A DNA stretch of 64,000 nt from NCBI GenBank assembly GCA_029964075.1, contig CM057136.1, forward strand, positions 10,106,001 through 10,170,000, read 5' to 3'. The DNA is from Patiria pectinifera (Eukaryota; Echinodermata; Asteroidea; Valvatida; Asterinidae). The position numbers and the translations under genes were made by a program. Shown one piece after another: positions 36,110-47,269 of the stretch (position 1 is the first letter of the stretch; each line of letters begins with the position of its first letter). The notes under the pieces are model-generated. The model saw nothing but the letters and a program-made list of their open reading frames with translations. It was not told where the DNA came from and searched no databases.

Positions 36110-37565
36110 CGCCTGTAAATAGGCCAAATATCCGTCCGCCGAGCTCATGAATAAAATGTATACCCTCAAAATATTCTATATTAATTAGAAAGTTTTGAGT
36201 GCCATAAAATTGGGGAAATTGAAGAGATATGGTAATGAACCTCTGGCCCGGACTTGGGGCTTCCAATTCTGAGCATTTTGGATGCTATTAGGCTCGAAAG
36301 TGGCGCTATTTTGCCATGTTGTGGAGGGACCGTTTTTCAAGATAACTACTTTTCCGCTTTGGGGAAAACAGGGGTCATCTTGCCGCGGCGGTGTTTTTGC
36401 AGTGGACGGAGCCTATGGGGAGGGGGGCAAAAGCGTTTTAAAGGTATCAACAAGGGCTTTTCCGTAACGAATGCTCCCAAATCGTAAGGGAGTCGAAGGC
36501 TATCAGCCGATAACAGCAATTTCGAGTTGAAAAAAAGGGGGGGGGGGACATTTGAGCTTCAAAGTAGCTGGAACTCAATTAATTGTCGTTGGGGGCGCTC
36601 TACAGCTAGCAGGAGCAAAAAAGTTACTATTTGCGGGCCAAATTTTGACCTCGGATAATTTTTTTCTTTTCAATTTTTTTTCAAATATTTGACTTTGGAG
36701 ATATTATGCTTCTCTATAATGTGTTTTTGTGTTAAAATATGAAAGTTGCCTGCTATTATAGGGTACACGCCTGTAAATAGGCCAAAAATCCCTTCACCGA
36801 GCTCATGAATAAAGGTTATACCCTGAAAATATTCTATATTAGAGAGTTTTGAGTGCCATAAAATTGGGGAATTAAAGAGATATGGTAATGAACCTCTGGC
36901 CCGGACTTGGGGCTTCCAATTCTGAGCATTTTGGATGCTATTGGGCTCGAAAGTGGCGCTATTTTGCCATGTTGTGGAGGGATCGTTTTCAAGATGGATA
37001 CTTTTCCGCTTTGGGGAAAATAGTGGTCGTCCTTTTTGGGTGAGAATATCTCGAAAAGTCAATGGTCAACCCACCAAAGAATGAAAAGAAAATGAAAGAT
37101 GACACATTGATCATCATTTTTTTGTGCAGCTTGAATACCTGTGATAGTTCTGAGTATTTTTAAAAGAATTTTGAAGTATGGGCATTTAGCACTAGTGTCT
37201 ATGGGATTTTTTTGCAGGGTTGCACCCTGTAGAGAACCCTGTAGAGACTGATAATTAAAGATGACCGCCGCGCTTGCGCTTTGCGGCGGCGGTGTTTTTG
37301 CAGTGGGCGGAGCCTATGGGGAGGGGAGCAAAAGCATTTTAAAGGTATCAACAAGGGCTTTTCCTTAACGGATACTCCCAAATCGTAAGGGAGTCGTAGG
37401 CTATCAGCCGATAACAGCAATTTCGAGTTGAAAAGGGGGGGGGGGCATTTTGAGCTTCAAAGTAGCTGGAACTCAATTAATTGTCGTTGGGGGCGCTCTA
37501 CAGCAAGCAGGCGCAAAAAAGTCACTATTTGCGGGCCAAATTTTGACCTCGGATAATTTTTTTCT
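36110..37565. repeat. Tandem duplication of repeat family R plus a G-rich module
   Basis: Copy a: 36110-36665. Copy b: 36765-37565. Each has an R part (CCGAGCTCATGAATAAA, then GGACTTGGGGCTTCCAATTC, AAGTGGCGCTATTT, GCCATGTTGTGGA) and a second module (GGCGGTGTTTTTGCAGTGG, TATCAGCCGATAACAGCAAT, GGGGGCGCTCTACAGC). Copy a lacks about 250 bases present in copy b and in the R copies at 60-63 kb, so copy a carries a deletion. Confidence 0.85.
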
Positions 37566-37572
37566 TTCAATT

Positions 37573-37990
37573 AATAAACCGTATAGGAGGATTTCACCTC
37601 TCTGTGTTCAGGAGGTGAAGACCATCTTGCAAAACTTGTTGGATCAGGAGGTCATAAGGCGAAGTGAGCGTCCTTAGGAGAGCGCAGTCGTGTTAATGAG
37701 GAAACGCGACGATGCACTGCGACTGTGCATCGATGTCAGGAAGTTAAATGCGAAGACTCTTCGCGATGCATTTCCTCTACCGCGCATAGAGGAGTCACTA
37801 GAGGATATTTATACAGGGTGCTAAGTATTTATCGGCTATCGATTAAGCGCACGGCTACCATCAGGCTGCCATGGATCCTGTTTCTGTAGAGAAAACACAT
37901 TTCGTGTACCCTTTTAATTCACATGAATGCCGTTCGGGTTGGCCAATGTGCCAGGGACGTTTCAAATTGTGATACAGCAGAGCTTAAGCG
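37573..37990 (+). pseudogene. Ty3/gypsy reverse-transcriptase fragment (plus strand)
   Basis: Broken frames encode the early part of a Ty3/gypsy reverse transcriptase: K-P-Y-R-R-I-S-P, V-I-R-R-S-E-R-P, V-V-L-M-R-K-R-D-D-A-L-R-L-C-I-D-V-R-K-L-N, D-A-F-P-L-P-R-I-E-E-S, then M-P-F-G-L-A-N-V-P-G-T-F-Q. Several in-frame stops and a frameshift interrupt it, and it ends before the catalytic YxDD box. It belongs to a different element from the minus-strand pol that starts about 60 bases further on. Confidence 0.8.
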
Positions 37991-38049
37991 ACATTTCTCA
38001 GATGAAATTTAGAGTCTAATGTCATGAATTCAGGTTCTTTAATGCAGGT

Positions 38050-38480
38050 TCTCTAATGTCATGAATGCAGGTTCTTTAAGTCCACGAATGAAATTAGTTG
38101 TTTCAAAATTATCTAATTCAATATGAAAATGTTTGAGATGCAAAAAGTACTTTTGAAGGTGACGGGTGAGGAATGTGAACAAATGAGAGTTCAAAGTTCT
38201 CCAGTTCATGACATAGTTCTGATGCCACGCTGGTGGATGTACTGTGCGCTCAGGTCTACCGGTTAGTGTGGGTTGTGGTGGTTGTGGGTCAATGGTGTTT
38301 GGGATCTGGACTATCATAGACGGGTTCTGGATAAGGCTTAGGAACAAGCATGAGCTGACGCCGATTTCTGCGGTAGTCTGCACATTTGATGTTGACGACA
38401 TAGGAATGAGGTTGACCAGCCTTTTGGATAACATTGCCCTTCGAACTCCATCCAGATTTAGTGCGGACCCTGGTGTCATC
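38050..38480 (-). pseudogene. Post-integrase C-terminal region of gypsy pol
   Basis: Continuation of the pol reading frame past the integrase core: L-x-P-G-S-A near the start of the block, then residues resembling the K-S-G-W and Y-R-R-N-R-R chromodomain-like tail in a shifted frame, and a proline-rich end. Several frameshifts. Only context links it to pol. Confidence 0.5.
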
Positions 38481-38488
38481 GCCTGGTT

Positions 38489-39461
38489 TCAGCTCAGTTG
38501 TTTCGCACCGTGCATTCGATTGAAGTAGATTGCGCTCTTGGCTTTGCTCGATTCGTCTGCCTTCTTCAACTGCGTACGGCTGGCAATCTTTGGACGAAGA
38601 TTGAGTGGAAGTATTGGCAGTGCAGTTCGCATCTCTCTCCCCATCATAAGTCCAGCTGGAGTAACACCCAGAGCTGGAATCGGAGTGGAACGGTAGGTCA
38701 TCTGAGCTTGAACTGGATCCGATTGTTGTAGAATCATCTTGGCAATGCGAACGGCCTAATTTTCTGCCTGGCCATTCGCTTGTGGATAGTAGGGGCTAAT
38801 TGATGTGATATGTTAGAAAACAGTTTGAAAGTCACTTTGGAGCTGCGGACCGTTATCCGTCATAACCACCTCCGGGGTATCAAAACGCGCGAATGTCGCT
38901 TTCATGTAATTGATGACATATAAGGATGTTGTCTTGTGCAGGTAGTGGACTTCAATCCATTTGGAGTAGTAATCCAATAAGATGATGTACTGCTTTCCCT
39001 TCACATCTGCCAAGTCACAGGCTATGCGTCGCCACAGCCTCTCTGGTAGGGGGGAGGGGAGGGGGTTGGAGATGGGTGGTTCTGCTCGTTGTGTTGGCTG
39101 TTTTGTCTGGCAGTGCTGGCACTTCTATTACCTGGCCACAATACTGCTTGGCAATTTCGTAGCCTGCTCTTACTGATGCCTTGGTGGCCTTCTTGAGTAT
39201 CTCTGGCCTAATCTTCTCTCGAATGATGATGCTATTGCCATGGGTGAGGACTCCATCAATCAAGCTGATTTTGTCCTGCTCCTCCAAGTAGCCTTGAACT
39301 CTGGCAGATTCAATGTCTTGGGCGTAAATGGGCCATCCATTGCTGACATACGCTGTCACGATTGTGAGGTTGTCATCAATGGTTGTTTCTCGTGCGATCT
39401 CCGTCAGTTTACCGGATGATATAGGCCATTGCTTGGTGACCATGTTGACGTGAGCCTCCAC
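38489..39461 (-). pseudogene. Gypsy integrase, broken
   Basis: Would cut and join retrotransposon DNA into the genome. Seen: the N-terminal linker region (39461-39015), then the core with D-V-K-G-K-Q-Y-I-I-L-L-D-Y-Y-S-K-W (39013-38960), M-T-D-N-G-P-Q (about 38855), and S-P-Y-Y-P-Q-A-N-G-Q-A-E-N (about 38795-38755). All three acidic catalytic positions (D, D, E) are therefore recognisable, but a stop codon directly follows the A-E-N segment. The domain continues in frame at 38737 with T-P-A-G-L-M-M-G-R-E-M-R-T. The zinc-binding HHCC region is disrupted. Not functional. Confidence 0.8.
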
Positions 39462-39464
39462 CTG

Positions 39465-39791
39465 TTATTCAAGGTTGTCAGTGATGTCTGCTGTGGATTT
39501 CAAGGCGGCTCGTGACAAGGTGTCGGCAACAACGAGGTATTTCCCAGGTGTGTAGACTGCTGAGCAGTTATATTTCATCAACCGCATGAGAAGACGATGG
39601 CACCTGAGAGGGACATTGCAGAGATGATTGTTGTTTTTCAGTGGGACCAGTGGCTTGTGCTGGGTCTCGACTCGGTTTTTTTTACCCCCGAACCCAGCCC
39701 CCTCCCCATGGATCCGCGCCTGGGCTGCCACTGATGATGCACTTTGAATGAATCGTGCGAGCCAATCAACCATTCCCATGAGGCGCTTCAC
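39465..39791 (-). pseudogene. Gypsy RNase H region with internal replacement
   Basis: Starts with M-G-M-V-D-W-L-A-R-F-I (connection domain). It then jumps, through about 60 bases of unrelated C/G-rich sequence, to H-K-P-L-V-P-L, a typical end-of-RNase-H T-D-H-K-P-L context. It ends with Y-T-P-G-K-Y-L-V-V-A-D-T-L-S-R-A, the hallmark A-D-x-L-S-R motif before integrase. The central RNase H catalytic part is missing. Confidence 0.8.
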
Positions 39792-40732
39792 TTCCTCTTT
39801 TCAGGGTGGATGCCATCTTTGTTGAGTTTCATTCTAAGGAAGTCGATCTGTGCGATGTTGCACTTTTCGTTGTTGAGCTTAAGTCCGGCAGTCTGCAGTC
39901 TGCTGTAGCCATTCGTCGTGCTCCTCTTCAGTGTGCCCCGTGATCAACACATCGTCCATGTAGACGATGACGCCGCTTATGCCTGCAAGGAGATCACTCA
40001 GGATGTGTTCAGCGTTTGACTCTCTTCGCTGAGTGGCACCTGCCAGAAGCCATGCTTGGTATCCAACAGTGAGAAGATCTGTGTACCTAGAACTTCCTCA
40101 CCTGTGGGTATGATGAAACGTTCTCTGGCGACGGCTTTGTTGAGCTGACGTAGGTCGACACACAGTCGAATGTCTGCCGTTTGGTGATGTGACAATGGGA
40201 TATTGGTGATATGACAATGGTATATTGAATGCACACGTTTGTTGGTTCGGTTCTTTTATAATGGGATTTGGTATTTTATAATGTACATGCATGTTTTTGT
40301 TTTCTTTGTACTTGATAGCATTTTTAGGGAGAGCCACCAGATAGTAATTAAGTTCGCTTTTGGCAATCCTTCAGGTGCGTTAACAATATTGTTTTTGTTT
40401 GCTTTTGTTTTTGTTACACTGGCATGTTACCTTAAATGTTTGTATTGTATTCTGTGTCTACGTGTGTTCTAACCTGGGAAATAATAAATGAAATGAACTG
40501 AAATTAATGAAATGGGTGAGCACCAGTCGGTTGATACCTTGATGCGCTGGATGATTCCCTGCACTTCTAGCTTTTCCAGCTCTTTCTGAAGTTGAGCGGA
40601 AGGAGAATCCGACGGGGGGGGGGGGGCAATGACTGAGTAGGGTGTGGCATCCTCTGCAATCTTGATGGTCACTGGACCCTCAAAGAGACTGTCGTGGGCG
40701 ATTAGTGTATAGACTGGCTTCAACAGTCCCAA
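39792..40732 (-). pseudogene. Gypsy reverse transcriptase, interrupted
   Basis: The upstream part (40732-40505) holds L-Q-K-E-L-E-K-L-E-V-Q-G-I-I and D-W-C-S-P-I. After an inserted 300-base piece it resumes with D-I-R-L-C-V-D-L-R-Q-L-N-K-A-V and L-D-T-K-H-G-F-W-Q-V-P-L. The active-site box V-Y-M-D-D-V-L-I is intact at about 39940-39970. Stops and frameshifts elsewhere show it is dead. Confidence 0.85.
40195..40505 (+). mobile_element. Short insertion in the reverse transcriptase, probable LINE/SINE 3' end
   Basis: Splits the reverse-transcriptase frame between S-P-I and D-I-R-L-C-V-D. It ends on the plus strand with AAATAATAAATGAAATGAA, an A-rich tail with a polyadenylation-like signal typical of retroposed 3' ends. 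The short word CCCATT lies at both borders and may be a target duplication. Confidence 0.5.
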
Positions 40733-40750
40733 TCATTCACAGGCTTGCTT

Positions 40751-40990
40751 TCAGAGGACCAGGACTGGTTCCCCTTTTTCCAGGATGAGGTACTTCAATG
40801 GCAGTGTCTTGCCTTTCATCCGGCACATTAATTGGGTCTGGCCTGGTGGTATAGATTTACCACCGAAGTAGCCACTGAGATGCGTCGGGGACGGCCGCAG
40901 AGATTTGTCTTGGAGACTGGGCGCTCTGTAGATCGCCATCGGCAACTTGAAGATGTTCACCTCAGAATCACTGTCTAACAGAAACGACAC
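40751..40990 (-). pseudogene. Gypsy aspartic protease remnant
   Basis: F-L-L-D-S-D-S-E-V-N stands where retropepsins have D-(S/T)-G, so the catalytic triplet glycine is replaced by Asp. A hydrophobic L-I-L-E-K-G-E-P-V-L stretch follows at the expected distance. It lies between the gag zinc knuckle and the reverse transcriptase. Confidence 0.65.
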
Positions 40991-41139
40991 TGTCTGGCAA
41001 TGTACAAAGACGTACTGTCTCCATACATCATCGATGAGGGGCTGATCGTGGTGAATGGCACCGACGAATAAAAATCACTGTCAAGGGAGGGATCGTCTGA
41101 GTCTGCGGTGTCTATCTGAATGGCCTCGTGTGCTTGCGT

Positions 41140-41262
41140 TTGGATCTGCTAACCTTGGCAAAGTGTCCAATTTTGTGGCAGTTTTTGCACTGCTGCCCTC
41201 TTGGCTGAGCAGGTCTGAGGAGTTGCAGCATATCCGCAGTTGTTACAGGTTACTGCAGAGGG
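41140..41262 (-). pseudogene. Gag zinc-knuckle region
   Basis: In two frames separated by a frameshift: C-N-N-C-G-Y-A-A, then C-K-N-C-H-K-I-G-H-F-A-K-V. The spacing C-x2-C-x4-H is retrovirus-type nucleocapsid. The fourth ligand (Cys in functional knuckles) reads Ser. Confidence 0.7.
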
Positions 41263-41278
41263 GTGTGACTTTGCTACG

Positions 41279-41481
41279 CGTGTTTATGGTGTAAATCGAG
41301 GACACACACGTGCAACAAACACCATCGATGAATCGAGGACAGGAACCGAATCGAGGACTCCTCTGTTGGAATGCGTGTACAAAACCAATGAGAGCTGTTG
41401 CGAAAAAGTTAGACTGTACAAACAAAGGAAAAGGGAAGAGGAACAAAAGAAATTCCTCGATTTACACCATAAACAAACGTG
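41279..41481. mobile_element. About 200-bp MITE inserted in gag
   Basis: Ends are inverted repeats: GTTTATGGTGTAAATCGAGGA at the left (from about 41282) and TCCTCGATTTACACCATAAAC at the right (41454-41474). It sits between two parts of the gag reading frame. No coding capacity and no certain target duplication. Confidence 0.8.
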
Positions 41482-41690
41482 TCTGTGTGTGTTGTGTTAC
41501 GTCCTGCTGGTTTTCCACGTCTGGGGTGAGCTGGCCTCATTTTAGGAGCCGGGCCTGTATGTATTTCAGGTGTTAAGTGGCAGTTTCTAGTGTCCTTGTC
41601 TCGCCGCACTCTATCACGCTGAAACGTGCAACTTCTTATCGGGCCCCAGTCGTCCCAACACTCGACACACACTGCTTGAAGAACCAATTA

Positions 41691-42071
41691 CCAATAGCTC
41701 GTTAGCGTCAGCGAGCAAGGCTACTACTGTCGAAGAATGACTACACACACCCCATCCGTGTTACCAACTTGTAGTATGCGTGGAGTAGCGCTTTGGGTGA
41801 ATTTGGGTCTCAAAGATCATACATTCATTCTCATTCGTTCATTAGTTGCCATATTCCTTGACCAAAATAGATAGGGAGGAGGCAGCCATTCGCTGCACCA
41901 GGCCAAAGCACGGCTCACATTATTCATCATGATTTCTAGCCGTATTCAAGAGAGATTCTACCTGCTGTAACTCTCACATTCTTCTCACTTCGGACGCCAT
42001 TACAAGAACTCCTGTCTCCTCGTAAACTATTTGCTGACCCAGAATTAGTTCTGGAGCGCTGTCTGGCGAAG
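41691..42071. other. Possible remaining gag/5' sequence of the gypsy element
   Basis: No intact frame. It could be the 5' untranslated part or LTR remnant of the minus-strand element; nothing diagnostic is visible. Confidence 0.3.
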
Positions 42072-42310
42072 CCTGGGGCCAATTTTATAGAGCTGCTTAA
42101 GCACAAAATTTGCTGAAGCACAAAAACGTCTTGCTTAATAAAATCAGATTACCGGCCAAAACTCCATGTAATTGTTATGCTAAGTAAACAACCAGTCACA
42201 AGCAATGTACATCACATGGAGTTTTGGCCGGTAACCTAATTTTACTAAGCAATATTTTTCGTGCTTAAGCAAATTTTCTGCTTCAGCAGCTCTATGAAAT
42301 TGGCCCCAGG
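42072..42310. mobile_element. 239-bp palindromic MITE
   Basis: Tips CCTGGGGCCAATTTTATAGA and, inverted, TCTATGAAATTGGCCCCAGG. The arms pair for about 100 bases, including ACCGGCCAAAACTCCATGT in both orientations, around a 45-base loop. Classic hairpin-type non-autonomous element. Confidence 0.9.
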
Positions 42311-43382
42311 TCACCGCCGTCTGTGTTACCTCCACCCTTTCCCTTACAATAACCACTTTTGTATTACTCTAAAGAACATTACGCTGTTTAGAGTATACAT
42401 GAAAATGAAATAATTTATATCAAATACCCCCGTTTCCAGGCATGTAACAATAATTAATGTGGCCCTACATATCCTTACACAAAACCGATTGCCGGTCTTT
42501 ACAGACATAACCCTCCGCTGCATGTTCTATTTCTATATTAGTGCACATACATGTACACAGGTAACACAGCTAGTCTGCGCTAGCTCTTGGCAATAACCAC
42601 TGAGTCAGTTTAATATAGTGCGGTTCCCAGACCAAAAGATTCTGACTATTCCTGATGAATTTTAGGTCAGGCAGCCGTCAATAATACATTGCATTACAAA
42701 TATACGTCACATGACTAAAACGGGAGGAATTCCTCCTTTTTCCGAAAATGTCCGAAGTTTGCCGAATTCATTTCGTTGACAATCAGATAGCGCCCGAGTA
42801 CTTCCGAGTATAATATAGGTTTTATTAACTGCTAATTGGTTTTTAAAACTTCAAAAATGAGTTGATAATTGGTATTCATTGCTTTCATTTGGAAAATTTG
42901 AAATTCAACGACGATTTTGTGTATCAAGTACACTCGTTTACGTGGGGCGAACTTTTTGCTGCGTCATGTACCATTTTAAATTTGACCACCGTTACCGGGA
43001 TTTTCCAAAACTCGGCGTTGTATCCATTCTTACAGAAATATAGAACTGTATATCATAACTGTATGATATATGAAGCAAGTGATTTATTTAAAACAAAATT
43101 GATCGGAACATAACAAGCTTCAAGTGATTAAGCGAAATCGGAAACGAAGCCGAGCTTTGAAAAGGGGCCGTCAACGTCGACATGTTTTATTTTAGCCACA
43201 GAGACTGCCTGACCTACAATTTAGACGTCTGGATTTTGGGGAAAATTGCCAGGTCAGGGAACCAGGCTAAGTTTAATAGAGATCAGTGGCAATAACGGTA
43301 ATCGGGCGGGCGCCCTCTGTTGACCAAAAATTATAAATCAACTATTAGTAATTATTAGACTGTTTCTCCACAATGACATAAA
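42311..43382. other. Non-coding
   Basis: No gene recognised. The 83-codon frame at 42862-43113 has no supporting feature. Confidence 0.4.
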
Positions 43383-43510
43383 GACAGTGTACGTGGCATG
43401 TATCGTCACAACACCGTAAATTCTAAACTGCTAAACAAAGATAGTTTGAATACATGTATGCCGTTCTTCGAGCGTCGAGCTAGTCGTTTTGTTTCACGTT
43501 TATCTCCAAT
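43383..43510 (+). promoter_or_regulatory. Candidate promoter/5' UTR of the mutase gene
   Basis: Sequence immediately upstream of the anchor-exon ATG is conserved in the inverted copy at 35945-36073 (shared GGCATGTATCGTCAC, ACCGTAAATTCTAAACTG and TTCTTCGAGCGTCGAGCTAG). No clear TATA box. Being duplicated together with the exon, it is the best candidate for core promoter plus leader. Confidence 0.35.
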
Positions 43511-43607
43511 ATGATGAATCGGTATCGTCTCTTCGTCTTGTTGGCGACAGTCGTAATCGTTCTGACGACTGGGATCGCCTGGAAGCTGGAATTCGGTTTT
43601 GGTTCAG
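43511..43607 (+). CDS. glf: Exon 1 of the mutase gene: signal-anchor
   Basis: ATG at 43511 opens 32 codons plus one base, ending at donor TTCAG|GTAATT. Two basic residues (R4, R6) precede a hydrophobic run (about residues 7-24, L-F-V-L-L-A-T-V-V-I-V-L-T-T-G-I-A-W), then a short glycine-rich link. This is a type-II signal anchor or an uncleaved signal sequence, typical of Golgi glycosylation enzymes. The donor is phase 1 and the main exon at 53353 opens in phase 1, so joining them gives an uninterrupted frame through a glycine codon. The link spans a 9.7-kb intron and is inferred; transcript data would settle it. The exon is duplicated in inverted orientation at 35845-35944. Confidence 0.6.
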
Positions 43608-43822
43608 GTAATTCCTTTCAAATATTGCTATATATTTTACCCTCTGCGTTTCGATTTTGTGTTTCTGTTTTGACTACATATAGCGGTCATCGGGTGAAAC
43701 AGTAACACCTGTCGAGACTTGTGACTTTCTGTTTTAATTGAGATGGTCAGTAGTCAATTTTGTTCCAACACAACGTGTAAATACATTGGTGAAATGAAAA
43801 GTCGGTTTCTGTTTCGAGCTCT

Positions 43823-44389
43823 CAAAGCAGATGTGCGTTTGATACGGTATTAAGAGAGTCACCAATGGCGGCGATGCACTTGGCGGGAAACATGTCTAGT
43901 AAATGGAGGGGGGGGGGGTTGTTGTTGTTAATCAGCCCCTTTTTTTGTGTCTGATGCATCATTTGCATTTATTTCTTTTTTGGGAAAAATCCTTACGTGG
44001 ATTAACGATCTACTAGTACTAAACACCCCATGGGCTTGCAGATGGTTGGAAACAAAATCGCATGTCCACAGATTGACTGTGATACAATTACTCACATATA
44101 TAGCATATACCAACAGTTTCTCTTCATACCAGAAAGTACATTACGTTTCAGCAATGGCTTTATGGTTTAAGATTTAGTGAAGAGTCCAAAGGGTTTGTGG
44201 CAGAGTTCAGAACGTACGTATATATGGGTCATGATTATACAAATAACAACTACTATTGTAGCCGACAAGTGTTTCGGCCGGGTGCCGGTATTATTACACC
44301 TTGCTAAGCCATTCGTGGTTGTTCAAGGAATGTTGATAACATTTTGACGAATGGTTTGAAATCCAAAAGGTTCAGCTGTCTTTTTAATA
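43823..44389. other. Intron sequence, nothing recognised
   Basis: First part of the inferred mutase intron. A G-run at 43907-43918 and AT-rich sequence; no exon seen. Confidence 0.5.
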
Positions 44390-45150
44390 ACGGTGGTGTA
44401 TTACGCATGCACGTTTCTCCCCCGTACTGCCTTACCGTGGAACTTTTTGCTAGAATCATCAGCTGCTTCGGGAAAACGTTCCGAAACAGTTCTTGTTTTC
44501 GTTAAGTGTTTTTCTTCTCCTTTTTCAGACGTTTTTCTTCAACTAGTAAACTTTGACACGTTCAAAATCCAATTAATCTCAGACTTGGCATTCATGTAGA
44601 CCGCCACCCACATTTGGTGTTAGAAGATTTTCGTCATCAAAGGTCATCATGTGTCAAATTACGTCAAAGTAAAGGTGCATTTTTTTCTCCATACGATTTG
44701 TACACGTTTTCTTCCACCAGTACACTCTGGGACTTTTGTAAATGTGATCGACTTCAAACTTCGTACACACATCGACCACCACCCGTAGATGGGCCCCGAG
44801 GATTTTTGTCATCATGACGTCATCAGGGGGTCACGTTACGTCACATCTAAGATGCATTATTCAAAAACTTATATCGTCTGAAGTACAAGTGAGATTGGGT
44901 TGACAATTTGTTGGCACATATACAGGGACGTGTTATACATGAAAGTTGAAGTGACGTCGTGATGACGTCATCACAAATCATGTGACGTCACATTAAAGGG
45001 GCACTTTTCTAAGGACTAAATCTAAAGAACTCTTGGTTCGATTTGGTTGTAACTTGATATGTACCATTACCGGGATGTGTTATAGATGAACATTCAAGTG
45101 ACTTCATTGTGACGTCATCACACTTCATGTTACGTCACATTAAAGAGGCA
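44390..45150 (+). repeat. Repeat D followed by CRE-satellite array
   Basis: 44390-44612 is repeat D copy 2. 44613-45150 holds about four satellite units of 110-130 bases with GTGACGTCR, GATGACGTCATCA and GTTACGTCACATYTAAGATG-like motifs, each separated by an ATCTAAAGAAC or ATATCGTCTGAAGTACAAG type spacer. At least three TGACGTCA octamers are present. Confidence 0.8.
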
Positions 45151-46254
45151 TTCGAAACATTTGGTGTGTCCACATTTGTAGTTATAGTTATTGTTGGTTT
45201 ATTAAAAAACCAACGTGTCCGTGCCCAAATTAAAACAGGCCGTATGACTAATGTCTTGTACTGGTGATATTCTATTTATTGACTTCTCTCATATTTTATC
45301 TTATACTCATAAAAAGAGTATGTCAAATGGGTTGGTATGTAGCCAAATGTTGGCAAATACCAACTGCCTTTACTTTTAGGCAAATGCTTCCCAATCATTG
45401 GTGAAATTTTATCCGCCAATGAACCAACAATAAGGTAATTCATACAAATGTTTGGGCAAATAACATTGTCCATTAGTTTTGTACCCAACAGTTTTTTGTC
45501 AAAGTGTTGTTCAATCGAAACATCAACAGATCCTTTTATTAAACGTCGTTTTTTTCTTTCTTTCCTGTTTTTTATCGAACGATCGACTTCAACTGTCCCT
45601 TGTTTCTTTGTCTGTGCATTGTTATGTGCAGTAAATATTGTTGATTTCATTCTGAACACAATTAAAATGAATGTACAAAATAGGAAAGGAAAAAACGCAG
45701 TTTAATTGAAGGAATCCATGATTGAGTTACATATAACGGACCCTATAACCAATGCACATCACTTTCGATGCTATACATTTAAGTTCTTTGGTAAACAAAA
45801 ACAGTAAAAAAGGTAAAGGGGGACGAACCTGTGTTCACAGGAACGGAGTGTCCATCTCTCATTCATAGCGATTGGGCCAGACTCATATGCTGCTGTGGGG
45901 GAATCGCCACACCTCCTCCACAGTGAGTCTGTTACCTTCCCAGCATTGAATAATGCCGGTACCCATTTAACACCTGGGTTGGTAAACAAATGCCATTTTA
46001 TTTCATCAGAATCGAGGAGAGTGGTTTGTTTGAAGACCCGGCATTAGGGACGGTGATTTTTTTTTCTTTTGGCCGTTGGTGATTCGTTCGCATGATTTAG
46101 GCTACTAGTACCTTAAGCTTAATAAGGCGGGAGTCAAGGGTCATTTGGTTCTGTTTCGCTGACATAGACATGAATTCACAGGTTCACACACACGACGGAC
46201 CCCTGACCGTCACACCGTACTACGAAGCCCGGCACACAGCACACCCGTACATTT
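45151..46254. other. Intron sequence, no supported gene
   Basis: A 127-codon minus-strand frame (45276-45659) has no recognisable motif and lies inside the inferred intron; I do not call it. Confidence 0.4.
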
Positions 46255-46296
46255 GTACATGTACATGTACATGTACATGTACATGTACATGTACAT
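46255..46296. repeat. GTACAT microsatellite
   Basis: Seven uninterrupted GTACAT units. Confidence 0.95.
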
Positions 46297-47269
46297 ACAG
46301 GCCCTACATGTACAGCACTGCCCGTGGTCCATTATAATCCGTGGGCTATGGGGGTCCCAGTGCACCGCCTCCCCACCCCCCACCCACCGCCACTGATATT
46401 TTTATTTAAACCTTGGCATGTCCCCAATAGGAAAAAAAATATGTTAGCAGTAAAAATGTAGGGATGCACTCTCTCAGAAGGCCATTTGTTGTAATTAACC
46501 GCCTCCGATTGAGCTTACATGCATTTTCTTAGCACTTGGGTTGAAAGGGGAAGAAACAAAACGCCATAACCTGAGCAGACTTTGACCGATCTTAATCAAA
46601 CTCAGCACAATTCTTCTTCTTCATGAATAGGTATTTTGAAAAATATCTTTGGTTGTCGTGGAAACCAACTATAGAGGGGGCTACAGTCAATAAACACATT
46701 TATTTTTAAAATGTCCCGAACAATTCCTCATCATTAACATTCCAATTCACTTTTCATCTTGAAAGCCACCAAATCATACAACAGCACCTAATATAATATG
46801 ATTATCCAACTGCTGTTGAGCTACTTTGAGAGTTACGTGTGGGCAAATTGAAAATAATATACATTTTGAATAAGTTAAACACTGTCTTAGCCTTTGGGTC
46901 GGTAGGTGTCGGGTCAATCTTCCAGATACATGCACATACCTTTACCAATCTTAATAACAGTTCAATATATTTATCATTCTGAAAATGCCTTGAATCGTCA
47001 TGGAAACCGAATACAGAGGGCCCTATGGGCTCCGTGCGCTGAAAAAAGAGGGCGCGTTTTTACCGCTTTTGAAAGCTCCGTGGACGGGACACACAGCGTG
47101 CGCGGACTGAACTGTACTGGTTCGCGCGCGAAGTACACACGACTTCCTGAATATGCAAAAGCTATAGCCACCGCGTCTTTGCGTGAGCCTCAGGCCAACC
47201 TCGTTCCCATGAGTACGAGATCTTGCTGCGCATGTTGTTTCCCATCATGCCTTGCGAAATCTCAACGCG

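Larger units (their letters stand above)
38050..41690 (-). mobile_element. Degenerate Ty3/gypsy retrotransposon (gag-pol, minus strand)
   Basis: Reading leftward, the order is gag zinc knuckle, protease, reverse transcriptase, RNase H, integrase, the standard Ty3/gypsy order. It is interrupted by frameshifts, stops and at least three insertions (41279-41481, 40195-40505, and a short C/G-rich piece near 39660-39725). I could not identify LTRs at either end; they are missing or too diverged to see by eye. Domain pieces are listed separately. Confidence 0.9.

Noticed and set aside
38244..38528. Plus-strand frame over the gypsy integrase tail
   Set aside because: Shadow of the minus-strand pol, which carries recognisable motifs.
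45276..45659. 127-codon minus-strand frame
   Set aside because: No recognisable domain, no splice or regulatory context, and it sits inside the inferred intron of the mutase gene.
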